A DNA stretch of 58,096 nucleotides from Bacteroides sp. (GCA_019416685.1 DXWV01000100.1:63613-121708); one strand, 5' to 3'; shown: positions 8,253 to 18,220, numbered from the stretch's first letter. Program-made: numbers and translations. Notes: a model not told the origin generated them from the sequence alone.

Positions 8253-9653
8253 TTATTCTTTCTTCTTTGCAACTACCTTCTTTACTGCTGCTTTTTTAGG
8301 AACAACCTTTACCGCTTTTTCTTCGGCAACTTTCGACTTAGCTGCCACTTTTGGTGCTTTTGCTTTTTCAGCTTTTGCGTGTAGCTTATCCAATTCTTTA
8401 TGCAGTTCCGCTATTTCCTCACCTTGATTATGAATGGTAGTGAGTAGAGAATTCAACTCCTCGTCGTCAATATCTTCCGGGTACAATGAATTTACTCTCT
8501 TAATAAAGTCACCCAAAATATTCATATAGTTAGTGAATGCATCATACGGAGAATCATATATACCACGATTCAAATAAATACCCGTATTCTTTGTAGTCAT
8601 GAAACGGAAGTTATTACTTGCCTGCAAATAATCCCAATCTTGCTTAATACGACGATCATCACACATATGCACACGCTCGGCTACACTATACAGCTTATTA
8701 AAAGCTTCACGCTGCATAATATTACCCAGCCAACTACTTGTATCCCTCTCCTCATCTACCCATGAGATGGGATATGGAACATCCAACTGAGATACTGATT
8801 TTAATTTGGTAACAATTTCTGTTGGCGTAGAGAATGTAATCCCCTTCTCTTTTGCACAAGCCGGAAGCGCTTTAAGGAACTCCAAAACATTTGAGGATAG
8901 TGGTTGAGCCATCCCCAAAGCACTCAACTCCATGAAAATATTAATCACCTGTTCTTCTTGCGGCAAAGCATCAATCCAACTAATATATTTGTCAGCAAAC
9001 AATGGATATTCACTCCAATCAGAATTAGAGAAGCGCAAGCTAATATCGTCAGACAGTTTGTAATCCCTCAACAACAACTTCAAGCTCGGAGCCTGATTAC
9101 AATGATATACATAGTGAGGACTCTTCCACCCCAAAATATATTTTGCTCCTTCGGTCAACATACCTTTAAATCCCATAGCAGCTACCTGTGCACCAATTTC
9201 ATCAGAGTATATCAAACTGGAGTTACGAAATACTTTCGGTGCCTTACCAAACATTTGTTTGATTTTTCCGCTCATACGCATCACCTCTTCTTTTAAGCAA
9301 CCTTCATTGGCCAGTGATGACAAACCGTGTGAATAAGGTTCGGCCAAAAACTCGCAACACCCCGTATCATTGAGCTGATGTAATAAATCAACTACAGCCG
9401 GTGCATGAATTTCGAGTTGTTCAAGCGCAACTCCCGAGATAGACAATGCCACCTTGAAAGCACCATTGGAATTCTTCACCATCTCAATTAATGCACTCAG
9501 AGCTGGAATATAAGAGCGTTCGGCAACTTCATTCATACCATTTTCATTGGCATAATCATCATAATAGTAATGATCGGCACCTATATCGAAGAAACGATAA
9601 CGTTTCAGATGAATAATTTGATGTATCTCAAAATAAAGACAGATTGTTCTCAT
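8253..9653 (-). CDS. GH57 alpha-amylase-like protein, probable pseudoenzyme
   Basis: The 466-aa cytoplasmic protein follows the GH57 fold: EIHQIIHL near residue 9 (region 1), GCCEFLAEPYSHGL at 98-111 (region 2), FRNSSLIYSDEIG at 142-154 (region 3) and INIFMELSALG at 237-247 (region 4). GH57 alpha-amylases have FRNTELIY and FMDYETFGEH at the last two, so the nucleophile Glu is Ser146 and the acid/base Asp is Glu242. Such amylase-like homologues with incomplete catalytic sites are known from Bacteroidetes. The tail after about 425 is Lys/Ala-rich, histone H1-like. It is the last gene of a three-gene glycogen operon, 15 bp after the glycosyltransferase. A structural or glycogen-binding role is possible; activity is doubtful. 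Confidence 0.85.
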   Translation of the reverse strand: MRTICLYFEIHQIIHLKRYRFFDIGADHYYYDDYANENGMNEVAERSYIPALSALIEMVKNSNGAFKVALSISGVALEQLEIHAPAVVDLLHQLNDTGCCEFLAEPYSHGLSSLANEGCLKEEVMRMSGKIKQMFGKAPKVFRNSSLIYSDEIGAQVAAMGFKGMLTEGAKYILGWKSPHYVYHCNQAPSLKLLLRDYKLSDDISLRFSNSDWSEYPLFADKYISWIDALPQEEQVINIFMELSALGMAQPLSSNVLEFLKALPACAKEKGITFSTPTEIVTKLKSVSQLDVPYPISWVDEERDTSSWLGNIMQREAFNKLYSVAERVHMCDDRRIKQDWDYLQASNNFRFMTTKNTGIYLNRGIYDSPYDAFTNYMNILGDFIKRVNSLYPEDIDDEELNSLLTTIHNQGEEIAELHKELDKLHAKAEKAKAPKVAAKSKVAEEKAVKVVPKKAAVKKVVAKKKE

Positions 9654-9668
9654 ATCTATATTATTTTA

Positions 9669-10937
9669 TTATTTATAATTCTTTATTACCTCCTCGTAAA
9701 TACCACGAACCTTATATCCGACATTTTCCCATTTGATTTGATCTACTTCTTTTTTGCCCTCATCACGCAGATATTCATACAATGCAGGATAAGTACAAAT
9801 GGAATAAACCGCATCTGCCATGGCATGAATATCCCAGTAATCTGTCTTGATACAATTTTCCAGTATCTCGGCACAACCGGACTGTTTGGAAATGATAGTT
9901 GGCACACTACACTGCATAGCTTCCAATGGTGAAATTCCAAAAGGTTCAGAGACAGAAGGCATGATATATACATCACTGGCTTTCAATACTTCATAAACCT
10001 GCTTTCCCTTCATAAATCCAGGGAAGTGGAAACGGTCGGCAATACCACGCTCGGCAGCCAAACGAATCATCTGATTCATCATATCACCACTACCAGCCAT
10101 CACAAAACGCACATTTTTAGTACGCTGTAACACCATGGCAGCAGCTTCTACAAAATACTCCGGACCTTTCTGCATAGTGATACGTCCCAGGAAAGTAACG
10201 ACCTTCTCTTTGGGATTCTTTTTCGGAACAATATCCTGTATCTCCTGCGATAAGGGTGAAACTGCATTATGCACGGTAGATACCTTTTTCGGGTCCTGAA
10301 AGTACTTATGAATTACCGTCTGACGAGTCAACTCACTCACACACATAATATGATCGGCATGATCCATACCATTTTTCTCAATGGCATATACTGTAGGATT
10401 TACATTTCCACGGCTACGGTCAAAATCAGTGGCATGTACATGGATCACCAATGGTTTGCCCGACACCTGCTTAGCATGTAAACCTGCCGGATACGTCAAC
10501 CAGTCGTGCGAATGGATTATATCAAACTCCTGTTGACGGGCTACTACACCAGCCACTATGGAGTAGTTATTAATCTCCTCATGCAGATTATCCGGATAAC
10601 GGCCAGAAAACTCAATACATCCTAAATCATTGGTATTCAAATAATTGAAATCAGCATAGATATGATCACGCAAATCAAAGTAGAGTTGTGGATCCATATA
10701 AGAACCAACACGGCCTTTGACATAATCCCAATCAACATTTCTCCATACTATCGGCGTACTGTTCATACCGATAATTTTCAAAAAGCTCTGATCTTCATCT
10801 CCCCACGGCTTAGGGATACAGAAGGTTATTTCCATGTCTTCTTGTAAAGACATCCCCTTCGTCAGACCATAACTGGCAGTTCCTAAACCGCCCAAAATAT
10901 GCGGGGGGAACTCCCATCCAAACATTAAAACTTTCAT
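9669..10937 (-). CDS. GT4/GT5-type glycosyltransferase, candidate glycogen synthase
   Basis: The 422-aa protein has a complete GT-B architecture: an N-terminal domain beginning MKVLMFGWEFPPHILGGLGTA, the middle DIIHSHDWLTYPAG, the donor-site FLGRITMQKGPEYFVEA and the C-terminal E-x7-E motif EPFGISPLEAM. It sits between the debranching enzyme (14 bp upstream) and GH57 (15 bp downstream), so a role in glycogen synthesis is likely. Since the GT5 protein at 5535 is truncated, this is the best candidate for the functional glucan-elongating enzyme of the region. The donor (ADP- or UDP-glucose) cannot be read from sequence. Confidence 0.85.
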   Translation of the reverse strand: MKVLMFGWEFPPHILGGLGTASYGLTKGMSLQEDMEITFCIPKPWGDEDQSFLKIIGMNSTPIVWRNVDWDYVKGRVGSYMDPQLYFDLRDHIYADFNYLNTNDLGCIEFSGRYPDNLHEEINNYSIVAGVVARQQEFDIIHSHDWLTYPAGLHAKQVSGKPLVIHVHATDFDRSRGNVNPTVYAIEKNGMDHADHIMCVSELTRQTVIHKYFQDPKKVSTVHNAVSPLSQEIQDIVPKKNPKEKVVTFLGRITMQKGPEYFVEAAAMVLQRTKNVRFVMAGSGDMMNQMIRLAAERGIADRFHFPGFMKGKQVYEVLKASDVYIMPSVSEPFGISPLEAMQCSVPTIISKQSGCAEILENCIKTDYWDIHAMADAVYSICTYPALYEYLRDEGKKEVDQIKWENVGYKVRGIYEEVIKNYK

Positions 10938-10951
10938 CTTCGTCCCTCCTC

Positions 10952-12892
10952 TTATAAATTATACTTTGACAATAACTTCAAAATACGCAAAATCTCGGCT
11001 ACGTTCATCGCAAACGATACTGCTCCACGACCTTTAAAGGGTGGGTTACCATCGAATAACTCGGGCAGTGATCCGATACAGTGGCTGGTCATTTCAGCCT
11101 CAAAACCAATCAACTGGCGCTCTACAAACGAAATACCACTCATCTTATAAATCCGCAGATAGGCCTCCATATAAAATCCCATCAACCACGGCCAGGCTGT
11201 TCCTTGATGATAAGCATAATCACGTTGAAGCTGGGAGCCGACATAGTTCGGATTATAACCACCGCTTTTAGGACTCAATGTACGGAGCCCTTTCGGGGTA
11301 AGTAATTCTTTCGTCACAATGTCCAGCACTTGTTTTTTCTGCATACGGTCAAGAGGAGAATAGTCAAAGGCTACAGTAAATATCATATTAGGACGTACAC
11401 TCCAGTCCATCATATTCCCGTCTACATAATCAAGCAAATAACCATACTCATTACGGAATACTTCCACAAATGATGCACCGGTTATTGCAGCCTGCGCATC
11501 TAACGAATCGGCCAGAATCACATTCCCTCCTTCGCGTACCAGATCAGCGACAAAGCGAAGTGCATTATACCACAGTGCATTTATTTCTACAATATATCCC
11601 GTACGAGGTACTACCGGATGCCCGTTTACCGTAGAGTTCATCCAGGTTATAGCTTTATCCGAACCATTTGCATAAAGTAACCCGTTCTCGTGAAGAAAAA
11701 GATTGTCATGCTTCCGCTGACGGATAAACTCCATAATAACTTCTAACAAAGAACCATATTTCATACGGCATTGCTCACGCGAAGTTTCCTTAGCATACTG
11801 TTGCAATGCCCATACAGCCCACAGCAAGATGTCTGGATCATCCATTTCATAAATCTTGCATTCTATCGGTTCATCATCTATATAATTACGGATTGCTTTT
11901 TCAGCAGTCTGCATTACATCTTCAAATTCATCTACTTCATCCACAGCCAGTGTCAAGCCGGGCAATGAGACAAACATATCCCTTGCACGACACTTAAACC
12001 ATGGATATCCGGCCAGAATATAATGGTTATCTTCTTGTTTATTATGAAACTGATGCGCTGAGTTTTTCAGGCAGTGATAGAAACTGTCACGAGGTGTACG
12101 ATCTTCGGCTTCTGCCTCGAAAATCTGTTTCAAACGATGGGGAGACACTTCTGATATTCCAGCAGAGAAAACGATACTTTCGCCCTTCTTTATATCTACT
12201 TCAAAATAACCCGGCACGTAGAGATCTTCATTAAAATCATAGCCCCGTTCCTGTTCCTTTGGATATTCAATGCCTCGATACCAATTCGGATCAAAATGAA
12301 ACTCATTCTTCTTATTCAATTGCATAAACAACTCCGGATACCCCGGATACATACAGGTTTTTATGCCATTCTCTACCAACTGATACTCACGGCTCGCTTG
12401 TGTATTTTCATGTGTATACTCTCTCACACTTCTGAAAGCCAGAAACGGGCGAAAACGCAGAGTGGTTGCCGAATGGGCATCCAGTAGAGTATAACGAATC
12501 AGGATCCTGTTTTCATGATGTACAAAAATTTTCTCCTTTCGAAGGATGACTCCCCCAACACGGTAAGTTGTAGCCGGAATATGCTCACAATCAAATTCGC
12601 GGATATATTTATGTCCGTTAGGACTATAATTATTACCCTGATATTTGTGCAATCCCAAGTTAAACTCTGCGCCGTGTTGAATTACCGTTTCATCAAGAGA
12701 AGATAGCAGCACATGGTTCTCATCGTCCAGGTTGGGGACAGGGATCACCAACAAACCGTGATATTTGCGTGTGTTACAATCCACAATCGTTGTACAATGA
12801 TAAGCTCCCGAACGGTTTGTCCGAAGAATCTCTCTCGGTAAAGATTCCTCAAGATTGACCATAAGAGTCTTGTCAAAATGTAAATAACTCAT
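10952..12892 (-). CDS. glycogen debranching enzyme, GH133 type
   Basis: The 646-aa protein has an N-terminal GDE_N domain (NRSGAYHCTTIVDCNTRKYHGLLV) and a C-terminal amylo-alpha-1,6-glucosidase (alpha/alpha)6 barrel with YPWFKCRARDMFVSLPGL and AYHQGTAWPWLMGFY. It removes alpha-1,6 branch stubs from glycogen. Length fits bacterial GH133 proteins. It is the first gene of the debranching enzyme - glycosyltransferase - GH57 operon. A -7 box candidate lies at 12958-12965. Confidence 0.9.
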   Translation of the reverse strand: MSYLHFDKTLMVNLEESLPREILRTNRSGAYHCTTIVDCNTRKYHGLLVIPVPNLDDENHVLLSSLDETVIQHGAEFNLGLHKYQGNNYSPNGHKYIREFDCEHIPATTYRVGGVILRKEKIFVHHENRILIRYTLLDAHSATTLRFRPFLAFRSVREYTHENTQASREYQLVENGIKTCMYPGYPELFMQLNKKNEFHFDPNWYRGIEYPKEQERGYDFNEDLYVPGYFEVDIKKGESIVFSAGISEVSPHRLKQIFEAEAEDRTPRDSFYHCLKNSAHQFHNKQEDNHYILAGYPWFKCRARDMFVSLPGLTLAVDEVDEFEDVMQTAEKAIRNYIDDEPIECKIYEMDDPDILLWAVWALQQYAKETSREQCRMKYGSLLEVIMEFIRQRKHDNLFLHENGLLYANGSDKAITWMNSTVNGHPVVPRTGYIVEINALWYNALRFVADLVREGGNVILADSLDAQAAITGASFVEVFRNEYGYLLDYVDGNMMDWSVRPNMIFTVAFDYSPLDRMQKKQVLDIVTKELLTPKGLRTLSPKSGGYNPNYVGSQLQRDYAYHQGTAWPWLMGFYMEAYLRIYKMSGISFVERQLIGFEAEMTSHCIGSLPELFDGNPPFKGRGAVSFAMNVAEILRILKLLSKYNL

Positions 12893-12957
12893 AGTTGTGC
12901 ATTATTTAAAGGTTAATTATATTTCTGTTATCATAACATATAAAATAGTATGATTTC

Positions 12958-12965
12958 CAAAAATA
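12958..12965 (-). promoter_or_regulatory. candidate -7 box of the glycogen operon
   Basis: The minus strand reads TATTTTTG, a TAnnTTTG match, with TTTG at 12983-12986 as a possible -33 element (17-bp spacing, slightly short). It lies 66 bp upstream of the debranching enzyme start. Confidence 0.45.
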
Positions 12966-13062
12966 CGAATTATAGGTAAAAACAAAAATAAAAACGGTTT
13001 TTATTTTCCATTTTCCTTAAAATATTCGTAGCATTGCGAAGAATTAACGAAAAAGAAGAAAA

Positions 13063-13701
13063 ATGAAACAGGATTTACGAAAAATCATTCTGTCCATGAT
13101 GCTCCCCTTGTTCCTAATTTTTATCCTCTACATTATAAAAATATTAGAGGTTGGCATGGACTGGGACTTCACACGGTTAGGAGTATATCCTATGGAGAAG
13201 AGAGGATTGTTTGGCATTTTCGCACATCCATTGATACACAGTAACTTTCCTCATCTCTTAGCCAACACGCTTCCACTTTTTTTTCTGTCCTGGTGTTTAT
13301 TTTACTTTTACCGTGGCATCGCTCCATCTATATTCTTTATAATCTGGGTGGGTTGCGGGGCCATCACATACCTCATCGGAAAACCCGGATGGCACATCGG
13401 AGCAAGTGGTATTATTTATGGGCTGGCATTTTTTCTCTTCTTTAGCGGACTACTGAGAAAGTATATACCACTAATTGCAATTTCATTATTGGTGACTTTT
13501 CTATATGGTGGCCTAGTGTGGCAAATGATTCCCTACTTCACACCTGCCAACACTTCATGGGAAGGGCATCTGAGTGGAGCGATAATGGGAACACTTTGCG
13601 CATTTGCTTTCGTAGGTTATGGGCCACAACGCCCGGAACCATTTGAAGAAGAAGAAGAAAATGAAAACGACGATGAAGAAGAGATGAAAATTGAAAGTTG
13701 A
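13063..13701 (+). CDS. rhomboid family intramembrane serine protease
   Basis: The 212-aa multi-spanning membrane protein carries the rhomboid signatures: HLLAN (His64 and Asn68) in the second helix, GASGIIYG with nucleophile Ser115, and EGHLSGAIMG with catalytic His169. These form the Ser-His dyad that cleaves substrates within the membrane. About six hydrophobic helices are visible. The C-terminal tail, from about residue 190, is strongly acidic (EEEEENENDDEEE). Its stop lies only 8 bp from the HTCS stop on the other strand, with no clear terminator between. The substrate is unknown. Confidence 0.9.
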   Translation: MKQDLRKIILSMMLPLFLIFILYIIKILEVGMDWDFTRLGVYPMEKRGLFGIFAHPLIHSNFPHLLANTLPLFFLSWCLFYFYRGIAPSIFFIIWVGCGAITYLIGKPGWHIGASGIIYGLAFFLFFSGLLRKYIPLIAISLLVTFLYGGLVWQMIPYFTPANTSWEGHLSGAIMGTLCAFAFVGYGPQRPEPFEEEEENENDDEEEMKIES

Positions 13702-13709
13702 AAACTTAT

Positions 13710-16700
13710 TTAGTTGAAAATTAAGGCTTTCCGCCTCTTATATTCATTCGGGGTACACTGCATCTGTTCTTTGAACACACGACTAAAATACTGAGGTGAA
13801 GAGAATCCACTTTGATAAGCAACCTCTGATAAACTGTATGAACTGGTATCTAATAACTCCAAAGCACGCTTTAAACGCATTTCTTTAACCAAATCAATGG
13901 GAGAAGCTCCTGTAAAGGTTTTGATCTTCCTATAGAATACAGCACGGCTCATATTCATCGTTTCTGCCAGATCATCAATTTTAAAATCGGGATTTTGCAA
14001 ATTCTCATCAACAAACCGAATAACTTCTTGGATGAATGTACTATTAAAAACAGGTACTGTTTCCAATATTTGTTCGAGTGGCACATCAGGCTGCTTATTG
14101 GCTGTTTTTCCTAAATTTTTCAACGGTTGCCGGAGATAATAAGCCGATAAAGAACTGCGCTGTTTTATCAATGATTCAATCCGTGCCTTCAAATAAGCCG
14201 AATTGAAAGGCTTGGCGATGTAATCGTCCGCACCATACTCCAATCCTTTAACACGATCGTCAACAGATGCTTTTGCAGAAAGTAAAATCACGGGAATATG
14301 ACTTGTATCGCGGTTTGTTTTTACCGCTTCTAAAAACTCAATCCCATCCATTTCGGGCATCATCACATCACTGACAACCAAATCCGGTAGTTCTTTCCAT
14401 ATAATTTCCAAGCCTTGTTTGCCATTGCCAGCCTCCAACACACTGTATCGATCTCTCAAAATAGTAGTCAGAAAACGACGAAGTTCATCATTATCCTCTA
14501 TAATTAATATACTTCTCTCCTTCTCTTCCCCATTAGACGAAGGTACTTCCGGCTGATAGTCAAACTGTATTTCATCATTCAGAATAAACTCGGTCTCCGG
14601 GTCACTGGCATAGGCCTCATATGTACAAGGCAAAGTTATAGTAAAAGCTGTTCCCTGTTCAGGTATACTTTCAACTTGTACGGTACCGTGCAGTAAATCT
14701 GTAAATTCTTTCACCAATGAAAGCCCTATACCGGAGGAACGATTCGGATCGGCCTTACCAAAAGTAGCAAAACGTTCAAACAAGTTATCAATCTTCCGAA
14801 GATCCATCCCCTTACCTTCATCGCGAACACAAATAGAGAAACTACCGGACTGCATACAGATTGTCATAGTAATAGACTTGCCATTGGCTGTATACTTAAA
14901 AGCATTGGATAATAAATTAAAAAGTATCTTTTCCAACTTATCCATATCTGTATAACAGCGCATTTCCTGCATTTCATGAATCAGGTTGAAATGAATAGAA
15001 CGTTCGTGAGACAACTGCATAAAATTCTCACAGACCTGCCTGCATAAAGCAATCACATCTCCTTGCCCGATACTTAGTTTCATCTTTCGTCCTTGTATCT
15101 TTCTGAAATCCAGAATCTGATTAACGAGCCTCAGCATACGGTTCACATTCCTCCTGACCACCTGCATGTTCTCCGTTCCACTTTCCTGTATTTGTCCCCG
15201 TTCTACAATTTCCTCAACTGAGCCGGAAATCAATGTTAACGGAGTACGAAGTTCATGCGAGATATCTGTAAAAAAGCGTAGTTTCAAGTCAGTCAGTTGT
15301 TCTTCAAAATCTACTTTTCGCTTCAGATTAGTAATATAGATTATAATACCGGACACTGTCAAAATAAGTATTATAACAATAAACACATAAACTATCCACG
15401 CCCAGATTGTCTCTGTAAAACGAGGCTGGATATGTATATGAAGAGGAGTGATATTATCATGCCATACTCCATCGCCATTGGTAGACTTTACTTCCAGTAC
15501 AAAGTCACCGGCAGGCAAATTTGCAAAACCGATGGAATGATTTTCTCCGATGTATCCCCACTGGTCATTAATACCCTTCAAACGATAGGCATATTGAAGT
15601 GACTCTGAATTTGTATAATCCAGTGCCGAAAAAGTGATCGTCACATTACGCTCCTTCTTACTCAACACCAAAGAATCTGCCACAAGAATAGAAGTATAGG
15701 CAGTACCGTCGCTATTTTGAATATTTACTCCGGTATAGACTATTCGAGGGACAAAATGACTCTTCTTCAAATCGTACAATCGAAGACGTAAAACGCCTTG
15801 GTTCGTACCGATATACATCGCTCCCTGCTCGTCAATAGCCGGATGTGCCTCACTTACCTGCAAATCTGTATGCAGATTTGTACTATCATACGTTTCGAAC
15901 TCTCCCCGCTCCGGACAGTATTTACCAATATAATTCTCAAAACATATCCAGATATTCCCATCTTTGTCTTCCAGTATGGCTTGTGGCAAGTCGGATGGAA
16001 GCCCGTTCTTTTTATTGAGATAGCTGAAATGAATTCGTGTATTCAACAATGAATCTGTATTTGCCAAACAAATCCCTCCACTGTAGGCTGCAATATATAA
16101 TTTACCATCCCTACTTTCCAACACGTCCATAATATCATTATTACTGAGTCCGTCAGTACAGTCATTGTGATAAAATACAATATCCTCCGGTTTCTGAAAA
16201 TCATCCGAAAAACTCAATAAACCTTCTGTTGTACCGGCAAGCATAACACCTTCCCGTGTACAATGCAAACTACGTACTTTATGACATAGTCCGTCAGGAT
16301 ATCCTTTCAACAGATTCCCCGGATGAATAAAACGATAATTATTATCCTGAAACCCGGAAAACAGATTTATTCCTCCTCCCAATGTCCCGATCCATATACG
16401 GTTTCGAGTATCCTGGCAAATCGTATAAATTGCATCATTACTGAGGCTATAAGAATTTCGTGCATCATGCCGGAAATTCTGAAGAGTAAAAGATCCCTCT
16501 TTTTCTGTCGCTACTACAATTCCATGATTACGGGTTCCCAACCAGATACGTTGTTCGTTATCCTCAAAAAAAGTATAAACCTTTTTACCGAACGATACAT
16601 TCTGATCTTTCAGCAATCTACCTCCGGAATCCATATTACCTATATAGTTACCCTGTGCATCATACACCTCTACCCGATTCTCTTTGGAAGCAATCCACAG

Positions 16701-18005
16701 ACGTTTTTTTGAATCGATAAATACGCCCCGCACTTCCTGTCCACCGGTAGTAGCAAGATAATCATAATTACGATTTGTAAAATAAATCTTATCAAAGCCA
16801 TATTTACGGCTTACCCACAGATTCTTATGAGAGTCCCGCAAAAAAGCTCTGCCTTCCGTCCGGTAAGGTTCCTTTTGTCCTGTTGTATAACAGTAGGCCG
16901 GTTCTAATCGGTTACTTCCGGAATTATAAGTATAAAAACTCCCGTCACGGGTCATCAACCAGATTCCTCCGAATTCATCTTCATGTATATGGCGAAATGT
17001 ATCTTCACCTGATAGGTTCTCCCGAAAAACAGTCATTTTTCTATCAGTAAATGAATAACATAACACTCTTTGTCCATCCAACATCCAAATCTGATCCTGT
17101 TTTGAATGAAAGGCTCCCGTTATATGTAAAGGTACGGTAGTTGCCTGCTTGTATAATTGTTCAAAGCTCTTTTTCCGGGTATCGTAAACAATAATTTTTT
17201 CCTGGTCCGGAATCAGCAACCTGCCTGTTTTTATAGTAACAAGTCCACTGACTTCCTTCATGAGGAAAGGGTTAGAGACACTCTGAATACCGATCTGCGG
17301 TGTAAATGCGTATAATTCTCCTTTCTGAGTGATAAAAAAAGTATTCTTATCAACTTCCTTTATATACCTCAATTCTACCTTCGTACGTATTTCCGGATGA
17401 CCGTAAACGAAAGTTCCCCGGTCGGTCAATATCCACTCATATCCTTTCTTATCCTTGTGAACAGAATATATTTTCTTTCCGTGTTCCGCGCAAGAATGAC
17501 AAGGCAAGTGTACAATTCCATCCGTTTCTCCTAATCGGTCTTCATCAAGCCTGAATAAATCTCCGGCCTGATTACTGAACCAAAGTAAGCCACCCTCCTG
17601 CTTATATAATCGCGCTACCCGTCCATAATCAGCAAGATGCGAATATCCGGAAAAGATATTCTGGAAAGTTTCAGTCTGGGTATTAAACAAATAAAGTAAA
17701 TTATTATAAGTAACACACCATATATTCCCTTTTTTGCCCTCTGCAATCTGTTGAATACGATTGTATTCCAGGCGGGTATCATCTGTAGGATAAGATTTAT
17801 AATTCTGAAATGTATAACCGTCAAACTTTTCTAATCCGTTCCAGGTAGACATCCAGATGTATCCTTTATCATCCTGTAAAAAATCCGTCACAGTATTCTG
17901 GGATAATCCATCTTTAGCCGAATAATAACGTACATGCATCAAGCTCTGGGCAGAAAGCATAAACGGATAAATAAAAGATATAAGTATAAGAAGCAATCTA
18001 AACAT
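13710..18005 (-). CDS. hybrid two-component system regulator (HTCS) of the PUL
   Basis: The preferred start is the ATG at 18005, giving 1431 aa, with a signal peptide (FRLLLILISFIYPFMLSAQ) and a -7 box 20 bp upstream. A longer reading from 18188 would begin upstream of that promoter. Order: periplasmic sensor of two propellers of Reg_prop repeats plus a Y_Y_Y domain, a TM helix (IWAWIVYVFIVIILIL), HisKA with phospho-His in DISHELRTPL at about 914, HATPase_c (NLLSNAFKYT, GIGLSLVKEF), a receiver with Asp in SDVMMPEMDG at about 1211, and a C-terminal AraC-type HTH. HTCSs sense oligosaccharides in the periplasm and activate a nearby PUL. Here it is the last gene, beside CE8 and CE12, so it may respond to a pectic fragment. 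Confidence 0.93.
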   Translation of the reverse strand: MFRLLLILISFIYPFMLSAQSLMHVRYYSAKDGLSQNTVTDFLQDDKGYIWMSTWNGLEKFDGYTFQNYKSYPTDDTRLEYNRIQQIAEGKKGNIWCVTYNNLLYLFNTQTETFQNIFSGYSHLADYGRVARLYKQEGGLLWFSNQAGDLFRLDEDRLGETDGIVHLPCHSCAEHGKKIYSVHKDKKGYEWILTDRGTFVYGHPEIRTKVELRYIKEVDKNTFFITQKGELYAFTPQIGIQSVSNPFLMKEVSGLVTIKTGRLLIPDQEKIIVYDTRKKSFEQLYKQATTVPLHITGAFHSKQDQIWMLDGQRVLCYSFTDRKMTVFRENLSGEDTFRHIHEDEFGGIWLMTRDGSFYTYNSGSNRLEPAYCYTTGQKEPYRTEGRAFLRDSHKNLWVSRKYGFDKIYFTNRNYDYLATTGGQEVRGVFIDSKKRLWIASKENRVEVYDAQGNYIGNMDSGGRLLKDQNVSFGKKVYTFFEDNEQRIWLGTRNHGIVVATEKEGSFTLQNFRHDARNSYSLSNDAIYTICQDTRNRIWIGTLGGGINLFSGFQDNNYRFIHPGNLLKGYPDGLCHKVRSLHCTREGVMLAGTTEGLLSFSDDFQKPEDIVFYHNDCTDGLSNNDIMDVLESRDGKLYIAAYSGGICLANTDSLLNTRIHFSYLNKKNGLPSDLPQAILEDKDGNIWICFENYIGKYCPERGEFETYDSTNLHTDLQVSEAHPAIDEQGAMYIGTNQGVLRLRLYDLKKSHFVPRIVYTGVNIQNSDGTAYTSILVADSLVLSKKERNVTITFSALDYTNSESLQYAYRLKGINDQWGYIGENHSIGFANLPAGDFVLEVKSTNGDGVWHDNITPLHIHIQPRFTETIWAWIVYVFIVIILILTVSGIIIYITNLKRKVDFEEQLTDLKLRFFTDISHELRTPLTLISGSVEEIVERGQIQESGTENMQVVRRNVNRMLRLVNQILDFRKIQGRKMKLSIGQGDVIALCRQVCENFMQLSHERSIHFNLIHEMQEMRCYTDMDKLEKILFNLLSNAFKYTANGKSITMTICMQSGSFSICVRDEGKGMDLRKIDNLFERFATFGKADPNRSSGIGLSLVKEFTDLLHGTVQVESIPEQGTAFTITLPCTYEAYASDPETEFILNDEIQFDYQPEVPSSNGEEKERSILIIEDNDELRRFLTTILRDRYSVLEAGNGKQGLEIIWKELPDLVVSDVMMPEMDGIEFLEAVKTNRDTSHIPVILLSAKASVDDRVKGLEYGADDYIAKPFNSAYLKARIESLIKQRSSLSAYYLRQPLKNLGKTANKQPDVPLEQILETVPVFNSTFIQEVIRFVDENLQNPDFKIDDLAETMNMSRAVFYRKIKTFTGASPIDLVKEMRLKRALELLDTSSYSLSEVAYQSGFSSPQYFSRVFKEQMQCTPNEYKRRKALIFN

Positions 18006-18024
18006 AACGAATCTTTGAGATAGA

Positions 18025-18032
18025 CAAAGATA
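18025..18032 (-). promoter_or_regulatory. -7 box of the HTCS gene
   Basis: The minus strand reads TATCTTTG, an exact TAnnTTTG match, 20 bp before the ATG at 18005. It fixes the start and argues against the longer reading. Confidence 0.65.
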
Positions 18033-18137
18033 ACGTATTTCCTGTAATAATGATAAAATTATTGTTGGATAAGTACTTATAATTCGTGATAGAGTTATAC
18101 TATATGAAGAAAAACAAAGAGGGTAAAACTGTTTGTT

Positions 18138-18220
18138 TTGCCACCCTATTGGCAATACTTTGCCATCCCATTGGCAACACTTTGCCATTCTGTTGGCAAC
18201 ACCTTGCCAATAGGATGGCA
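18138..18220. repeat. 22-bp tandem repeat array of alternating half-sites
   Basis: About 3.8 copies of a 22-bp unit of the type TTGCCATCCCATTGGCAACA. Each unit holds TTGCCA and its inverse TTGGCAA, so half-sites start at 18138, 18149, 18160, 18171, 18182, 18193, 18204 and 18215, exactly 11 bp apart and alternating in orientation. The array lies about 105-190 bp upstream of the HTCS -7 box and downstream of the CE8 terminator. It looks like a phased protein-binding array. Nothing else of note is seen in the 326-bp gap at 18006-18331 apart from the HTCS promoter and the terminator. Confidence 0.8.

Noticed and set aside
8253..9653. Annotation as an active alpha-amylase
   Set aside because: The two catalytic positions are Ser and Glu in place of Glu and Asp in my manual alignment, so the active-enzyme label was not used.
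18006..18188. A 61-codon upstream extension of the HTCS reading frame
   Set aside because: It lies upstream of a -7 box at 18025-18032 and crosses the 22-bp repeats. The ATG at 18005 gives a proper signal peptide.
18138..18220. CRISPR-like short repeat array
   Set aside because: The repeats are directly tandem without unique spacers, and no cas gene is near.
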